From Acidobacteriota bacterium (GTDB taxonomy: Bacteria > Acidobacteriota > Vicinamibacteria > Vicinamibacterales > UBA2999), in assembly GCA_003222635.1 (NCBI GenBank), contig QHWQ01000024.1, positions 1 to 36,316 on the forward strand: a stretch of 36,316 bases of DNA, written 5' to 3'. The notes under the pieces are model-generated. The model was not told the DNA's origin. It searched no databases and saw only the letters and a list, made by a program, of their open reading frames with translations. A program made the position numbers and the translations under genes. The stretch's first letter is position 1. Every line of letters begins with the position of its first letter. This document shows positions 25,137-33,224 of this stretch, one piece after another.

Positions 25137-25213
25137 CAAGGGAGCGCGCAGGGCGGGTCAAGGGCGCGACAAATCGACGACCGCGGAGCGGCGAAGCGAA
25201 CCCTTGACGCGCC
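25137..25213 (-). repeat. Palindromic repeat copy 1, left of the ParDE module
   Basis: Read on the minus strand this is GGCGCGTCAAGGG, a 38-base GC-rich centre, CCTTGACCCGCC and CGCTCCC. GTCAAGG and CCTTGAC make each copy a hairpin. A related copy in opposite orientation lies at 25834-25900. Neither copy appears coding. Confidence 0.6.
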
Positions 25214-25249
25214 GAGCGGTCCCGCAGAATATTCAGCCGGAGCGATGGC

Positions 25250-25525
25250 CTACGACCACTGCTGCGCGCCGTGCAGAACGCGGACGACGAAGACGAGATC
25301 GCCCCGGACCGTGCACACCACGATGTACGGCAAAGGGGCGAGGACAAGTTCCCGCGTACCTCCTCGCTTTCCGGAACGGCCGCGGTTCGGAAATCTGAGA
25401 AGCGTGGTGGGTGCGTCGTAAACGCGCCGTACCAGCTCTTGCGCCCTATCGGGCGCGTGTATCAGAAGGTAGTCGGCAATGCGTTCGAGATCGTTTGCAG
25501 CTTCTTCGGTTCAGCGAAGCTGCAT
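25250..25525 (-). pseudogene. parE: ParE/RelE-type toxin interrupted by TGA at codon 5
   Basis: The ATG at 25525 overlaps the antitoxin stop (TGATG). The frame reads MQLR, TGA at 25511-25513, then TEEAANDLERIADYLLIHAP, RGRSGKRGGTRELVLAPLPY and VVRVLHGAQQWS before a TAG at 25250. This is a complete ParE-like toxin of about 90 residues, except that the Trp usually found in the LRWTxEA start is a stop. One base (TGG to TGA) explains it. No good downstream start is visible. The toxin is probably inactive, which is why the ORF track lists only the antitoxin. Confidence 0.75.
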
Positions 25526-25764
25526 CAGGAACGGGGCTGTTTGCCTGCCAGATGTTTGCTGAGGCGCGCGCCGACTTCTTCGTGGCTCAGAGTTTCGCCC
25601 CGCTCGATCTGCGCCAAGCCCTTTTCGACCTCGCGCACGAACCAATCGTCATAGTCGACTAGGCGTTCGATCGCTTCTCGAGCCAACTCCTGAGGGTTCG
25701 TCCCGCGCTCCTGCGCAATGCGCGCGAGTTTGGCCTGAAGTTCAGCCGACAGCGTGACTTCCAT
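25525..25764 (-). CDS. parD: ParD/CopG-type ribbon-helix-helix antitoxin
   Basis: A 79-residue protein beginning MEVTLSAELQAKLARIAQER, a ribbon-helix-helix DNA-binding start, followed by NPQELAREAIERLVDYDDWF and an acidic helix EVEKGLAQIERGETLSHEEV that typically wraps the partner toxin. It should bind its own promoter and neutralise a ParE toxin. The partner toxin frame directly follows, sharing one base, but carries an early stop. The antitoxin is intact and may now act alone as a repressor or as protection against related toxins. Confidence 0.82.
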   Translation of the reverse strand: MEVTLSAELQAKLARIAQERGTNPQELAREAIERLVDYDDWFVREVEKGLAQIERGETLSHEEVGARLSKHLAGKQPRS

Positions 25765-25833
25765 AGGGCGAGTTTACCGGAAAGATATCTCCACTGGGGA
25801 GGGCGCTCCGGACCGCAATTCTACGGGAGCATC

Positions 25834-25900
25834 GGCACGCGTCAAGGCTTCCCGACGTACGTCGGCGCTTCGCGGCCTTGACCCGCGCCTTCCGCTCCCG
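25834..25900 (+). repeat. Palindromic repeat copy 2, right of the ParDE module
   Basis: GGCACGCGTCAAGG, a 28-base centre, then CCTTGACCCGCG and CGCTCCC. It matches the 25137-25213 copy in inverted orientation at both ends, while the centre differs in length and sequence. The two copies bracket the toxin-antitoxin module. 25765-25944 has no gene otherwise. Confidence 0.6.
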
Positions 25901-25944
25901 TTCGCAAGCCAATATCGGAGCGCCGAATCAATCCGCAATCCGCT

Positions 25945-27213
25945 CTAGACAAGACTCAAATCGGCCGCGATTGTCTGCGGGAACACGCGCTCGAGCCGCG
26001 AGTTGTCGAGCGAATACATGCGCTTGAAGATCCCGCTGAGCAGGCCGCGGTATTCGGTCAGGACAGGGAAGTCGCGATTCTGATTCAGCGTCTGCGGCGT
26101 CACCGCGACCTGCTCGCCCGCGAAGCGTCCGCCGTCGATGGCGCCGCCGAGGACCCAGTGCACGCTGCCGTGGCCGTGATCGGTACCGTGCGTGCCGTTC
26201 TCGCCGAACGTGCGGCCGAACTCCGACAGCACGACAACGACGGTGCGGTTCCACGCGGATCCCATCTGCTCGGCAAAGCCGGCGAGCCCTTGACCAAGAC
26301 TCGTGAGCAGCGTGGCGAGCTGGCCCTGCGCATTCCCCTCGTTGACGTGCGTATCCCAGCCGCCGACGTCGATGAAGCCGACGTTGAACTTGTCGGCCAT
26401 CAGACCAGCCATGCGCCGCGCCTCGAGCTCGAATCCCTTCGCGGTAAGCGCGTTGCGATTCGCTGCCTGCATCTCGCCGGTGAGGCCGCCGTGCGCCATC
26501 ATCTCCGCCTGGTCGGCGACCGTCTTGCGAAGGTCAAAGCCTTCGGTGATGAGCGGCTCGAGCCGCGTGCCGGCGTACATGCCGGCGAGCAGTCCCATCT
26601 GCCGATCATCGAACGGCGCGCGACCGGTTCCCTTCAGCGACACGTTCGGGACAACGACGTCGCCGGTCATCACCATCGGCAGGCCGTCGGTGAATGAAAC
26701 GGGCGCGGCCGTGTTGCCGAGCGCTGCCGCGAGCCGGTTGAGGAATCCCGATCCGTACGAATGCGGAGCCGCGCCGGGCGCGGCGATCGGCATCCCGCTT
26801 TCCATACTGTCCTGCGTCTCGAAGTGACTGCGCGTCAGATCGTCAGTTCCCGCAAACGGCACGAACGCGAGCTGACGTTTCTGCCACAAGGGCAGCATCG
26901 TTTCCTTGAGCGCGGGATGCAGTCCCCACATGACCGCGTCGTTGCCGCGTGCCAGCGAGATCGCCGCCGCGGGGTTGACGGGATCCGGCTTCGGCAGCGC
27001 GATCGTTGGCCGTGCCTCGTAGTAGAAGTCGCTGCCGACCGGCACGATCACGTTGGCCGCGTCGTAGCCGCCGCGAAGAAAGACGAGCAGGAACTTCGCA
27101 TCGGCGGCGCCGGGGGCGGCCAATGCCTGCGCGACGATGCCGCGGCACGGCAGGAGCGGATGCACGGCGCCGGCGAGCGCCAGTTTGAGCACGTCGCGAC
27201 GAGTGAGCGTCAT
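25945..27213 (-). CDS. DUF1501 protein, exported
   Basis: A 422-residue DUF1501 protein (alkaline-phosphatase/sulfatase-like fold). The N-terminus TRRDVLKLALAGAVHPLL has a twin-arginine signal. Family segments are FLLVFLRGGYDAANVIVPVG, WGLHPALKE, SHFETQDSME, FIDVGGWDTHVNEG, VVVLSEFGRTFGENGTHGTDHGHG and LGGAIDGGRFAGE. The Asp/His-rich GGWDTH and GTDHGHG stretches are the probable metal site. The activity of the family is not established. It follows the DUF1800 gene by 16 bases; the two families regularly occur as a pair. Confidence 0.93.
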   Translation of the reverse strand: MTLTRRDVLKLALAGAVHPLLPCRGIVAQALAAPGAADAKFLLVFLRGGYDAANVIVPVGSDFYYEARPTIALPKPDPVNPAAAISLARGNDAVMWGLHPALKETMLPLWQKRQLAFVPFAGTDDLTRSHFETQDSMESGMPIAAPGAAPHSYGSGFLNRLAAALGNTAAPVSFTDGLPMVMTGDVVVPNVSLKGTGRAPFDDRQMGLLAGMYAGTRLEPLITEGFDLRKTVADQAEMMAHGGLTGEMQAANRNALTAKGFELEARRMAGLMADKFNVGFIDVGGWDTHVNEGNAQGQLATLLTSLGQGLAGFAEQMGSAWNRTVVVVLSEFGRTFGENGTHGTDHGHGSVHWVLGGAIDGGRFAGEQVAVTPQTLNQNRDFPVLTEYRGLLSGIFKRMYSLDNSRLERVFPQTIAADLSLV

Positions 27214-27229
27214 ACCAGGATCCTTGTCC

Positions 27230-28783
27230 TTAGCGCTGCATCCAGTCGGGGGACGAGAGCAGGATCAGGTTCCACTCCTGCTGCGACGAGGCGCGGCCGA
27301 GCGTGTCGCGCGTGCGCGCGGTGAGTCCGGGCTCGATCGCGTCGTAAAACACTCGCGAGCTGAGCATCGGGAAGCCGGTCGCGGGGCGCGGCTGGTTGTC
27401 GTCGGTGTTGAAGAGGCCCGCGTTGCCGCCGCCGATTGCGCGCGCGATCTCGAAGCGGAGGACCATCTGGCCCGAACTCGTCCACGCCGCTTCTGTCAAC
27501 GGATAGCCATCCGGGGTGACGCGGCCATAGAGCGGCTCGCCGAGCCGCTGCAGCCAGTTCACCGCCGGGTGATAGTTCGTAATCATCTTCCCGTCGTAGG
27601 CGAGGCGCATCGACGACACGACGTACTGCATCGGGTCCCGGAACTTCTCGAGCGTAACCGTCGGAGCATTGAGCGCATTGATGAAGTCACGATCGAGGAA
27701 CATCGCACGGAGCACGGCCCCGATCGAGCCGTCCGTGCCCTGGAATGTGCGCGCCATTCGTGCGACGAGCGCCGGCGGCGGTTCGTCGGCGACGAAGTAG
27801 GTCGCAAGCTTCGTGCTGATGAAGCGCGCGGTCGCCGGCTGTCGACAGAGGAAATCGACGGCGTCCTGGATTTCCTCGAAACCCTTGCCGTCAATGGTGT
27901 GGCCGAGCAGCGTCTTCTGTCCGAAGTCGTGCCGCGCGGGGTTGAACTCGAAGAGGCCGCGGCGGATGTAGAGCGGCTGCATCTTCGGGCCGAGCCGCGG
28001 TGAGCTGTCAGTGAGATTGATGCCGGCGCCGGTCAGCACGCGCGCCAACTCCTGCACGTCCTGCTGCGTGTAGTTCGATCCGCTCGGGCCGCCGCTGACG
28101 CCGAGCGTGTGAAGTTCCATCAGTTCGCGCGCGTAGTTCTCGTTGATCTTGCCGACGGCGCTCTGCGCGTTGTCCAGGTACTCGAGCATCGTCGGCGACG
28201 TCAGCGTGGCCATCACGAGATCGCCGAACGTGCCGAGCGCGTGCGCGCGGACAGCCTGATCTTCGTACTCGGCGACGGTCCACCGCACGTTGGCCTTCCC
28301 GGAGAACACGCTGAAATGGTTCATCCAGAACCACGTCATCTGCTCGCGAAGCTGCGAGGGCGACAGCAGCGTGCGCATCAGGTGGCGCTTCGTTGTCTCG
28401 TAAATCGCCTGGTTGCCTGCCTGGTTCAGCGCCATCCGCGCCCGCTGCTTCTCGTCGTCGGTGGGAAGCGCGTTGATACGACGCTGCTCGGCGACGAACG
28501 CCTTCACCCGTTGTTCGGCCGTCTGCTGGGTCACGGGAACGGCGGCGACGGCGCGCGCGAGCTCCGGCGGGTCGGCGGCGGGCGGATGCAGCTGCTCGTC
28601 GAGGAACCTCTCACGGCCGAGCTGGCGGAAGCGTGCGACAGAGGTGCTGTCGAGACCGAAGGTCACCCGCGCCAGCCAGCGAAGGTCGCCGCGTGTCAGC
28701 GGCTTCGGTGTGAACGCGGCCGGCCTGCCCCCGGCGGCGAGCGCCGCGAGGCAGACGGCCGCAACTCCGAGACGGATACGCAT
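27230..28783 (-). CDS. DUF1800 protein, exported
   Basis: A 517-residue DUF1800 member with an N-terminal signal peptide (MRIRLGVAAVCLAALAAGGRPAA). Typical segments are RWLARVTFGLDSTSVARFRQLG, REQMTWFWMNHFSVF, NYARELMELHTLGVSGG, YTQQDVQELARVLTGAGI, HDFGQKTLLGH and FISTKLATYFVADEPP. The biochemical role is unknown. It is predicted to act in the periplasm with the DUF1501 protein encoded next. It is 19 bases downstream of the DUF4175-like gene and probably on the same transcript. Confidence 0.93.
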   Translation of the reverse strand: MRIRLGVAAVCLAALAAGGRPAAFTPKPLTRGDLRWLARVTFGLDSTSVARFRQLGRERFLDEQLHPPAADPPELARAVAAVPVTQQTAEQRVKAFVAEQRRINALPTDDEKQRARMALNQAGNQAIYETTKRHLMRTLLSPSQLREQMTWFWMNHFSVFSGKANVRWTVAEYEDQAVRAHALGTFGDLVMATLTSPTMLEYLDNAQSAVGKINENYARELMELHTLGVSGGPSGSNYTQQDVQELARVLTGAGINLTDSSPRLGPKMQPLYIRRGLFEFNPARHDFGQKTLLGHTIDGKGFEEIQDAVDFLCRQPATARFISTKLATYFVADEPPPALVARMARTFQGTDGSIGAVLRAMFLDRDFINALNAPTVTLEKFRDPMQYVVSSMRLAYDGKMITNYHPAVNWLQRLGEPLYGRVTPDGYPLTEAAWTSSGQMVLRFEIARAIGGGNAGLFNTDDNQPRPATGFPMLSSRVFYDAIEPGLTARTRDTLGRASSQQEWNLILLSSPDWMQR

Positions 28784-28802
28784 GGGGCCCCGCGAGGAAG
28801 CA

Positions 28803-29138
28803 TTACTTCTCGCGTCCGCTGCCAGTGACGCTGCTCAGGCGGCGGAAGTACTCGGCGGCGGCATCCTCATATCCAGTCGGCGCAGTCAGCGGATCGCTGC
28901 TGCGAACCTGCCCGGAGGACTTGTCGTCGAGCTGACGACGCAGCTGGAGCTCCAGCGTGTCGACGCCGCTCAACAGCCGCTGATGGAGTTCCTCCACCAT
29001 CGCCGGATTGCCAGGGAAGCGGCGGAGATCGAGGTGCTCCATATCAGTGATCAACTGCTGGATCTGCCGATCGAGCGCCGGATCGTTTGACACCTGGCTG
29101 CGCAGGTGATTCAGCTCGTTCACGCCCTGCTGAATCAT
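28803..29138 (-). CDS. C-terminal part of the frameshifted DUF4175-like gene
   Basis: The track shows a 111-residue ORF from an internal ATG, but the same frame is open upstream to about 29680. That stretch encodes QRTADWLRTGTDPNSNGTEA, ALNQIEQLRRQLEALRDQ and a Gln/Gly-rich linker. It joins without a gap to the sense of the upstream ORF. It is therefore the C-terminal 290 or so residues of one protein, ending in a helical segment (QQLITDMEHLDLRRF, AAAEYFRRLSSVTG). It is listed separately because the frame changes in this sequence. Confidence 0.65.
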   Translation of the reverse strand: MIQQGVNELNHLRSQVSNDPALDRQIQQLITDMEHLDLRRFPGNPAMVEELHQRLLSGVDTLELQLRRQLDDKSSGQVRSSDPLTAPTGYEDAAAEYFRRLSSVTGSGREK

Positions 29139-32056
29139 CTGCTGTGGATCGGCATTCGGCGTCGCCTGCGGCGGCGCCGCGGTCGGCGATCCGGGTCGCG
29201 CGTTGTTGCCAGTATCGAAGCCGTATTGATACCCGCCGCCGCCACCGAATCCTCCGCCAGGCTGAATGTTGCCGGCCTGGCCGCCACGCCCATCGCCGCC
29301 GCGTTGTCCGCCCTGGCCAGATTGCGCGCCCTGCCCGCCCTGCTGTCCCGCCTGACCTGGTTGACCTGGTTGACCGTCGCGACTGAGCGCTCCCGCCTGA
29401 TACGAGGACGACGCCTGATTCTGCCCTTGTCCCGGCTGACCCTGCCCGCGTTGTCCGGTACTCTGATCCCGTAGCGCTTCGAGCTGGCGGCGCAGCTGCT
29501 CGATCTGGTTGAGAGCCGCCTCGGCACGGTCGCCGCCCTGCTGTTGACCGCCGGCGTTGAGCGCCTGCTGTGCGTCGCGCGTCTGATCGCGAAGGCGCTG
29601 AAGCCCAGACGCGACCTGCGCCTCCGTGCCGTTGGAGTTCGGATCGGTTCCGGTGCGCAGCCAGTCGGCCGTGCGCTGTGGCGATCGGTGGCCAACTGCG
29701 GAAGTTGTGCGCGATCGGTCGAGCCTTGCCGTAATTTCGCGAGGCGGTCGGCCTGCTCCTTCTCCTGGGCGGCGAGGCGGTCGGCTTCGCGCGCAATCGC
29801 CGCGAGCCGTTGCGCTGCTTCCTGCGACTGGACTCCACCGAGCAGACTGGTGGCCTCGCGCAGACGCTCCGCCGCAAGACGCGCATCCGCGGCGCTCTGT
29901 CCCTCTGTCGCGCGTCGCATGTCCTCCTGTGCCTGCTTCAGGCGATCGAGCGCCTGCTGCGCGGCGCGCTGACGCGCGTCCGCTGCGGACTGCTGCGAGC
30001 CAGATTGGCCACCCTGACCTGATTGCGCCTGACCTGATGCGGACGATTGCCCGGATCCGCCCTGCGCACCGCCAGAGGCGGCCTGCTGACCCTGTTGACC
30101 CTGCTGACCGCCTTGTTGTTGCGACTTCGTCAACTGCTCGATCTGCCGTTGCAGCTGCTCCGCTTCGCGCTGCAGCATCTCCTGCTGCCAGCGCTGCTCG
30201 AAGCTCTGCGCGCTGTTGTTGCGCTGCTGCTGCGCGAGAGCTTCCTGCCGCCGCGCCAGCGCATCCAGTTTCTGCAGCGCATCGTCGATGTCTTGCGCGC
30301 GCTGGTCGGCGGAGGACGCCGACTGCTGCGTTTCGTACTGGTTCTTCTGCGTATCGAGCTCGAGATCGAACAGGCTCGCGAGGTCACGTCCGGCGCCGCC
30401 ACCACCACCGCCACCGCCGCCGCCTCGCGCCCCGAACGCGACTTCGATCTGGCGGAACGTCGCCTCGGCGCGCAGGAGGTGCTGCAGCGCATTCTGCTCG
30501 TCCGGGATCGAGTCCTGCCACTTCTGCTGCTGCAGTTTGGAAGCGGCTGGCCCCATCGACTCCGCGGCCGCGTTCATCTCCTGCTGGAACGTGCTGAACT
30601 CGCCGTTTTCGCGCGTCAGCTCGCGTGCCTCCAGCCGGCCGGCAAGCGACAGCGACTGATTGCGCAGCGCGGTCTGGACGTCGGAGAGGAACTTCGCGCT
30701 CTCCGCCGCCTGCTTGGCGGCAGCCTTCGCGTCGTTCTGCTGTTTGAAGGTCTGGCTGATGATTTCCTTCTCCCGCTGCGAGATCTGGCTTGGGTCGAAC
30801 TGGTTACCTCCGCCGCCACCACCACCGCCGCCACCACCGGCCTGCTGCGACTGCGAGAACTCACGCTCGAATGGATCGACCTGGATGAACGCCATGTCGG
30901 TGTGCCCTTCCGAGCGCGCGTCGCTGTCCGTGGCATAGAGGCTCACCATATGGCCAGGCACCAGCTTGAAATCGTCGAGCGCCAGCATCGTCGAAGCTGT
31001 CGCGTCCTTGTCGATCTGGATGGCGCCGCGGTACCGGTTGTTCTCGCCGCCGGCCAGCTGAATCCGGCGGCCGTCGTCGAGCGCGAGGAGACCATCCTTC
31101 AGCGGACGATCGGTGACGACCTCGAGATCGGCCTTCGTCCCCTCGAGCGCGCGCAGATCGCCGCCGCGTTCCTCGACCGTGTCCTTCAATCCGGTCCAGC
31201 CCGGATAGTGGTACGTCACCTTGATCTGCTGCACCGTCGGCTGGTCGACGACGCGGATCGTGAAATGCTGCGATCGCTTGGCACCGGCCTCGACGTAGTA
31301 CTCGACGTTTTCAGGAAGCGCCGTGAACACGAACTGATAGCCGGGCGCCCCCGAACGCGGCTGCATGCTCACCTGCTCCCACTTCGAGCCGCTCGCGTAG
31401 TGGGCGTAGAGCGACACCTGCGGGCTCAACATTCCGCCGGGCAGCGCGGTGATCACCTGATCGGCATGCCGGCGAACGGTCGCATCGCCGGGCGTGACCT
31501 GCAGCTCGTAGAGCGGCGCCGCGCCGCGGCTCGACCGCGTCCACAGAAGATGTGCACCATAGCCCAGGAATCCGGGTGCGGCGGCAATCATCCAGAGCAG
31601 CGCCACCAGCGACGCCGCGGCCGTGCCGAACCACGCGAGAAGCCTTCCCGTGGTGGCGGCCGCCGCCGGCTCCACGCCGCGTGCGATGTCGAGCGTATCG
31701 GCCGCCAGCAGCTCGACGAACGGATCGGCCTGATCCTTGTCGGCGAACGTCATGAGGCGCTGCTTGAACTGCGGGAACTTCTGTTCGACCAGCGCGACGG
31801 CGCTCCGTCGCGTCAGCTGCCGCAGTGGAATCGCCAGACCGAAACCGGTCGCGCACAGGAGGATGCAGACGAGCGCGAATCGCGCCGCGGTGATGCTGCC
31901 GCCGGAGAAGGCGAACGCGTTCGCGATGAACACGAGGAGGAGCGTGGCACCGAGGGCGGCACCCGCGACGACCGCCGCGCCGCGCGACAACGCCGCGATG
32001 CGGAGACGCCGCTGCAGCCGATCGATATACGCCTGGAGTTCCTGTGGAGCGCTCAT
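29135..32056 (-). CDS. DUF4175-like membrane protein with long coiled, Gln-rich tail (frameshifted)
   Basis: Starts MSAPQELQAYIDRLQRRL after an AGAGG site. Two membrane helices follow (VVAGAALGATLLLVFIANAF, FALVCILLCATGFGLAI) and a third near residue 145. Then come periplasmic beta-rich parts (VEYYVEAGAKRSQHFTIRVV, QIKVTYHYPGWTGL) and a long coiled, Gln-rich region with two polyglycine runs. The layout matches large DUF4175-like proteins encoded beside MoxR/DUF58/VWA genes. Around 29678-29682 the sense moves to another frame (LPQLATDR to QRTADWL), so the last 180 residues of this ORF are spurious. The complete gene would be 28803-32056, about 1080 residues. A one-base loss, real or from sequencing, explains it. 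Confidence 0.78.
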   Translation of the reverse strand: MSAPQELQAYIDRLQRRLRIAALSRGAAVVAGAALGATLLLVFIANAFAFSGGSITAARFALVCILLCATGFGLAIPLRQLTRRSAVALVEQKFPQFKQRLMTFADKDQADPFVELLAADTLDIARGVEPAAAATTGRLLAWFGTAAASLVALLWMIAAAPGFLGYGAHLLWTRSSRGAAPLYELQVTPGDATVRRHADQVITALPGGMLSPQVSLYAHYASGSKWEQVSMQPRSGAPGYQFVFTALPENVEYYVEAGAKRSQHFTIRVVDQPTVQQIKVTYHYPGWTGLKDTVEERGGDLRALEGTKADLEVVTDRPLKDGLLALDDGRRIQLAGGENNRYRGAIQIDKDATASTMLALDDFKLVPGHMVSLYATDSDARSEGHTDMAFIQVDPFEREFSQSQQAGGGGGGGGGGGNQFDPSQISQREKEIISQTFKQQNDAKAAAKQAAESAKFLSDVQTALRNQSLSLAGRLEARELTRENGEFSTFQQEMNAAAESMGPAASKLQQQKWQDSIPDEQNALQHLLRAEATFRQIEVAFGARGGGGGGGGGGAGRDLASLFDLELDTQKNQYETQQSASSADQRAQDIDDALQKLDALARRQEALAQQQRNNSAQSFEQRWQQEMLQREAEQLQRQIEQLTKSQQQGGQQGQQGQQAASGGAQGGSGQSSASGQAQSGQGGQSGSQQSAADARQRAAQQALDRLKQAQEDMRRATEGQSAADARLAAERLREATSLLGGVQSQEAAQRLAAIAREADRLAAQEKEQADRLAKLRQGSTDRAQLPQLATDRHSARPTGCAPEPIRTPTARRRRSRLGFSAFAIRRATHSRRSTPAVNSRAATVPRRLSTRSSSCAASSKRYGIRVPDNAGRVSRDKGRIRRRPRIRRERSVATVNQVNQVRRDSRAGRARNLARADNAAAMGVAARPATFSLAEDSVAAAGINTASILATTRDPDRRPRRRRRRRRMPIHSR

Positions 32057-32069
32057 GGTGCCTCTCGTT

Positions 32070-33224
32070 TCACGACTCCTCGTGCGGCGTGCCGAGGTAG
32101 CGGCTCGCCAGCCAGGACTCCGATAGGGCCGCCAGCAACGCGAAAGCCATTATGTACCACCACAACGGGTACGGCTGCGTTCCTTCTGACGCCGGTACTG
32201 CCGCCGCCGCGGAAGGCTGCGCGCGCGGCCCCTTCCCTTGCCACAGCGCCAGCACGTCGGCCGGTATGACATCAAGATTCGATTCGCGCCTGTCCGCATT
32301 GACGCCGACGACATCCTGCCGGCCGCTCGCCAGGCGCACTTGATAGAAACCTGCTTCGCTCAGTCGGAACGATTGCACGGTCGCTGCCTCCCGCAGCGAC
32401 AAGGGGCGGCGGCCTTCCGGATCGACGATCTCGACGCCCGACGTCGATGCCGCGGGTTCCTGCGCCGTGCGCAAGTCCAGATACGAGTCGACCTGACGGG
32501 CGATACTCCGCCGTTCGGTGCCGGCCAGATAGCGCGCCGCCTGGTCGATGAAGGCGACGAACGCGGGATGGAGCGGAAAGTCATTGGCGAGATTGTCGAA
32601 TCCTGACGTAAACAACAGCGCGCGGCCTTCCCCGATCTTCCGATCGAGCAAGACGGGCGTGCGGTCGGTGAGGCGTGCGATCACGCGACCGTCCGCGTCA
32701 TCCACCTGCGCCGCGTAGTAGAACTTCACGCCGGCCCAGTTCTCCCGCTTGCCCATCTCCGATTCCGACGGATCGTTTTCGCCGATCGTCGCGAACCGCT
32801 CGCCGCCCGATTGTTCGCGGCTGTAATCGTGAACCTGCCGGATGGCGTCGCCGAGGACCGGCACGCGGCTTCGGCCCGCGGCCGCCGTCCCGATCGCCAT
32901 CAGGACGCCTCCGCCACCGCGAGCGTACGACAGCACATCGTTCTCGAGGGATGCCGGCAGCGCCGGCAGGTTCGACAGGACGACGAAGGCGTACTTGCGA
33001 AGAGGGAGACCGGCTGCCTGATCGATCGACACGCTCTGTACTGTGAACGCCGATCCGGCCGCCGACGCCAGCGCACTCTCGAAATACAGCGGCGACCGGG
33101 CGTCGGTCGCCGCGTGGACGAAGAGCAGACGCACGGCCGCCGGCGGGCACGTGGGCGGCTTGTGTCGCAACCGTCTTCCCGTTGACGACAAGCGAGACGG
33201 TGCGGTCGGCGGCAGGCGTGGCAT
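32070..33224 (-). CDS. C-terminal part of the BatA-like VWA protein (frameshifted)
   Basis: From about RLLFVHAATDARSPLYFESA the frame is protein-like; the first 30 residues of the track ORF are not. It contains a glutamine-amidotransferase-like segment (FVVLSNLPALP, YARGGGGVLMAIG, GEGRALLFTSGFDNLANDFPLHPAF) and a C-terminal membrane helix (LWWYIMAFALLAALSESWLAS). These are the usual second half of BatA-like proteins. It belongs to the same gene as the N-terminal ORF 32698-33984. Confidence 0.72.
   Translation of the reverse strand: MPRLPPTAPSRLSSTGRRLRHKPPTCPPAAVRLLFVHAATDARSPLYFESALASAAGSAFTVQSVSIDQAAGLPLRKYAFVVLSNLPALPASLENDVLSYARGGGGVLMAIGTAAAGRSRVPVLGDAIRQVHDYSREQSGGERFATIGENDPSESEMGKRENWAGVKFYYAAQVDDADGRVIARLTDRTPVLLDRKIGEGRALLFTSGFDNLANDFPLHPAFVAFIDQAARYLAGTERRSIARQVDSYLDLRTAQEPAASTSGVEIVDPEGRRPLSLREAATVQSFRLSEAGFYQVRLASGRQDVVGVNADRRESNLDVIPADVLALWQGKGPRAQPSAAAAVPASEGTQPYPLWWYIMAFALLAALSESWLASRYLGTPHEES

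Noticed and set aside
7447-25525. Idea that TGA is read as Trp, from two in-frame TGA codons
   Set aside because: Many genes here end properly at TGA in tight stop/start overlaps (LanM, MoxR upstream gene, sigma factor), so TGA is a normal stop.
30400-30840. Two polyglycine-coding GGN runs that look like microsatellites
   Set aside because: They are in-frame low-complexity linkers of the DUF4175-like protein and need no separate element.
30047-32269. 740-residue plus-strand ORF
   Set aside because: Antisense shadow of the DUF4175-like gene, Leu/Arg-biased from the complementary frame of a Gln-rich protein.
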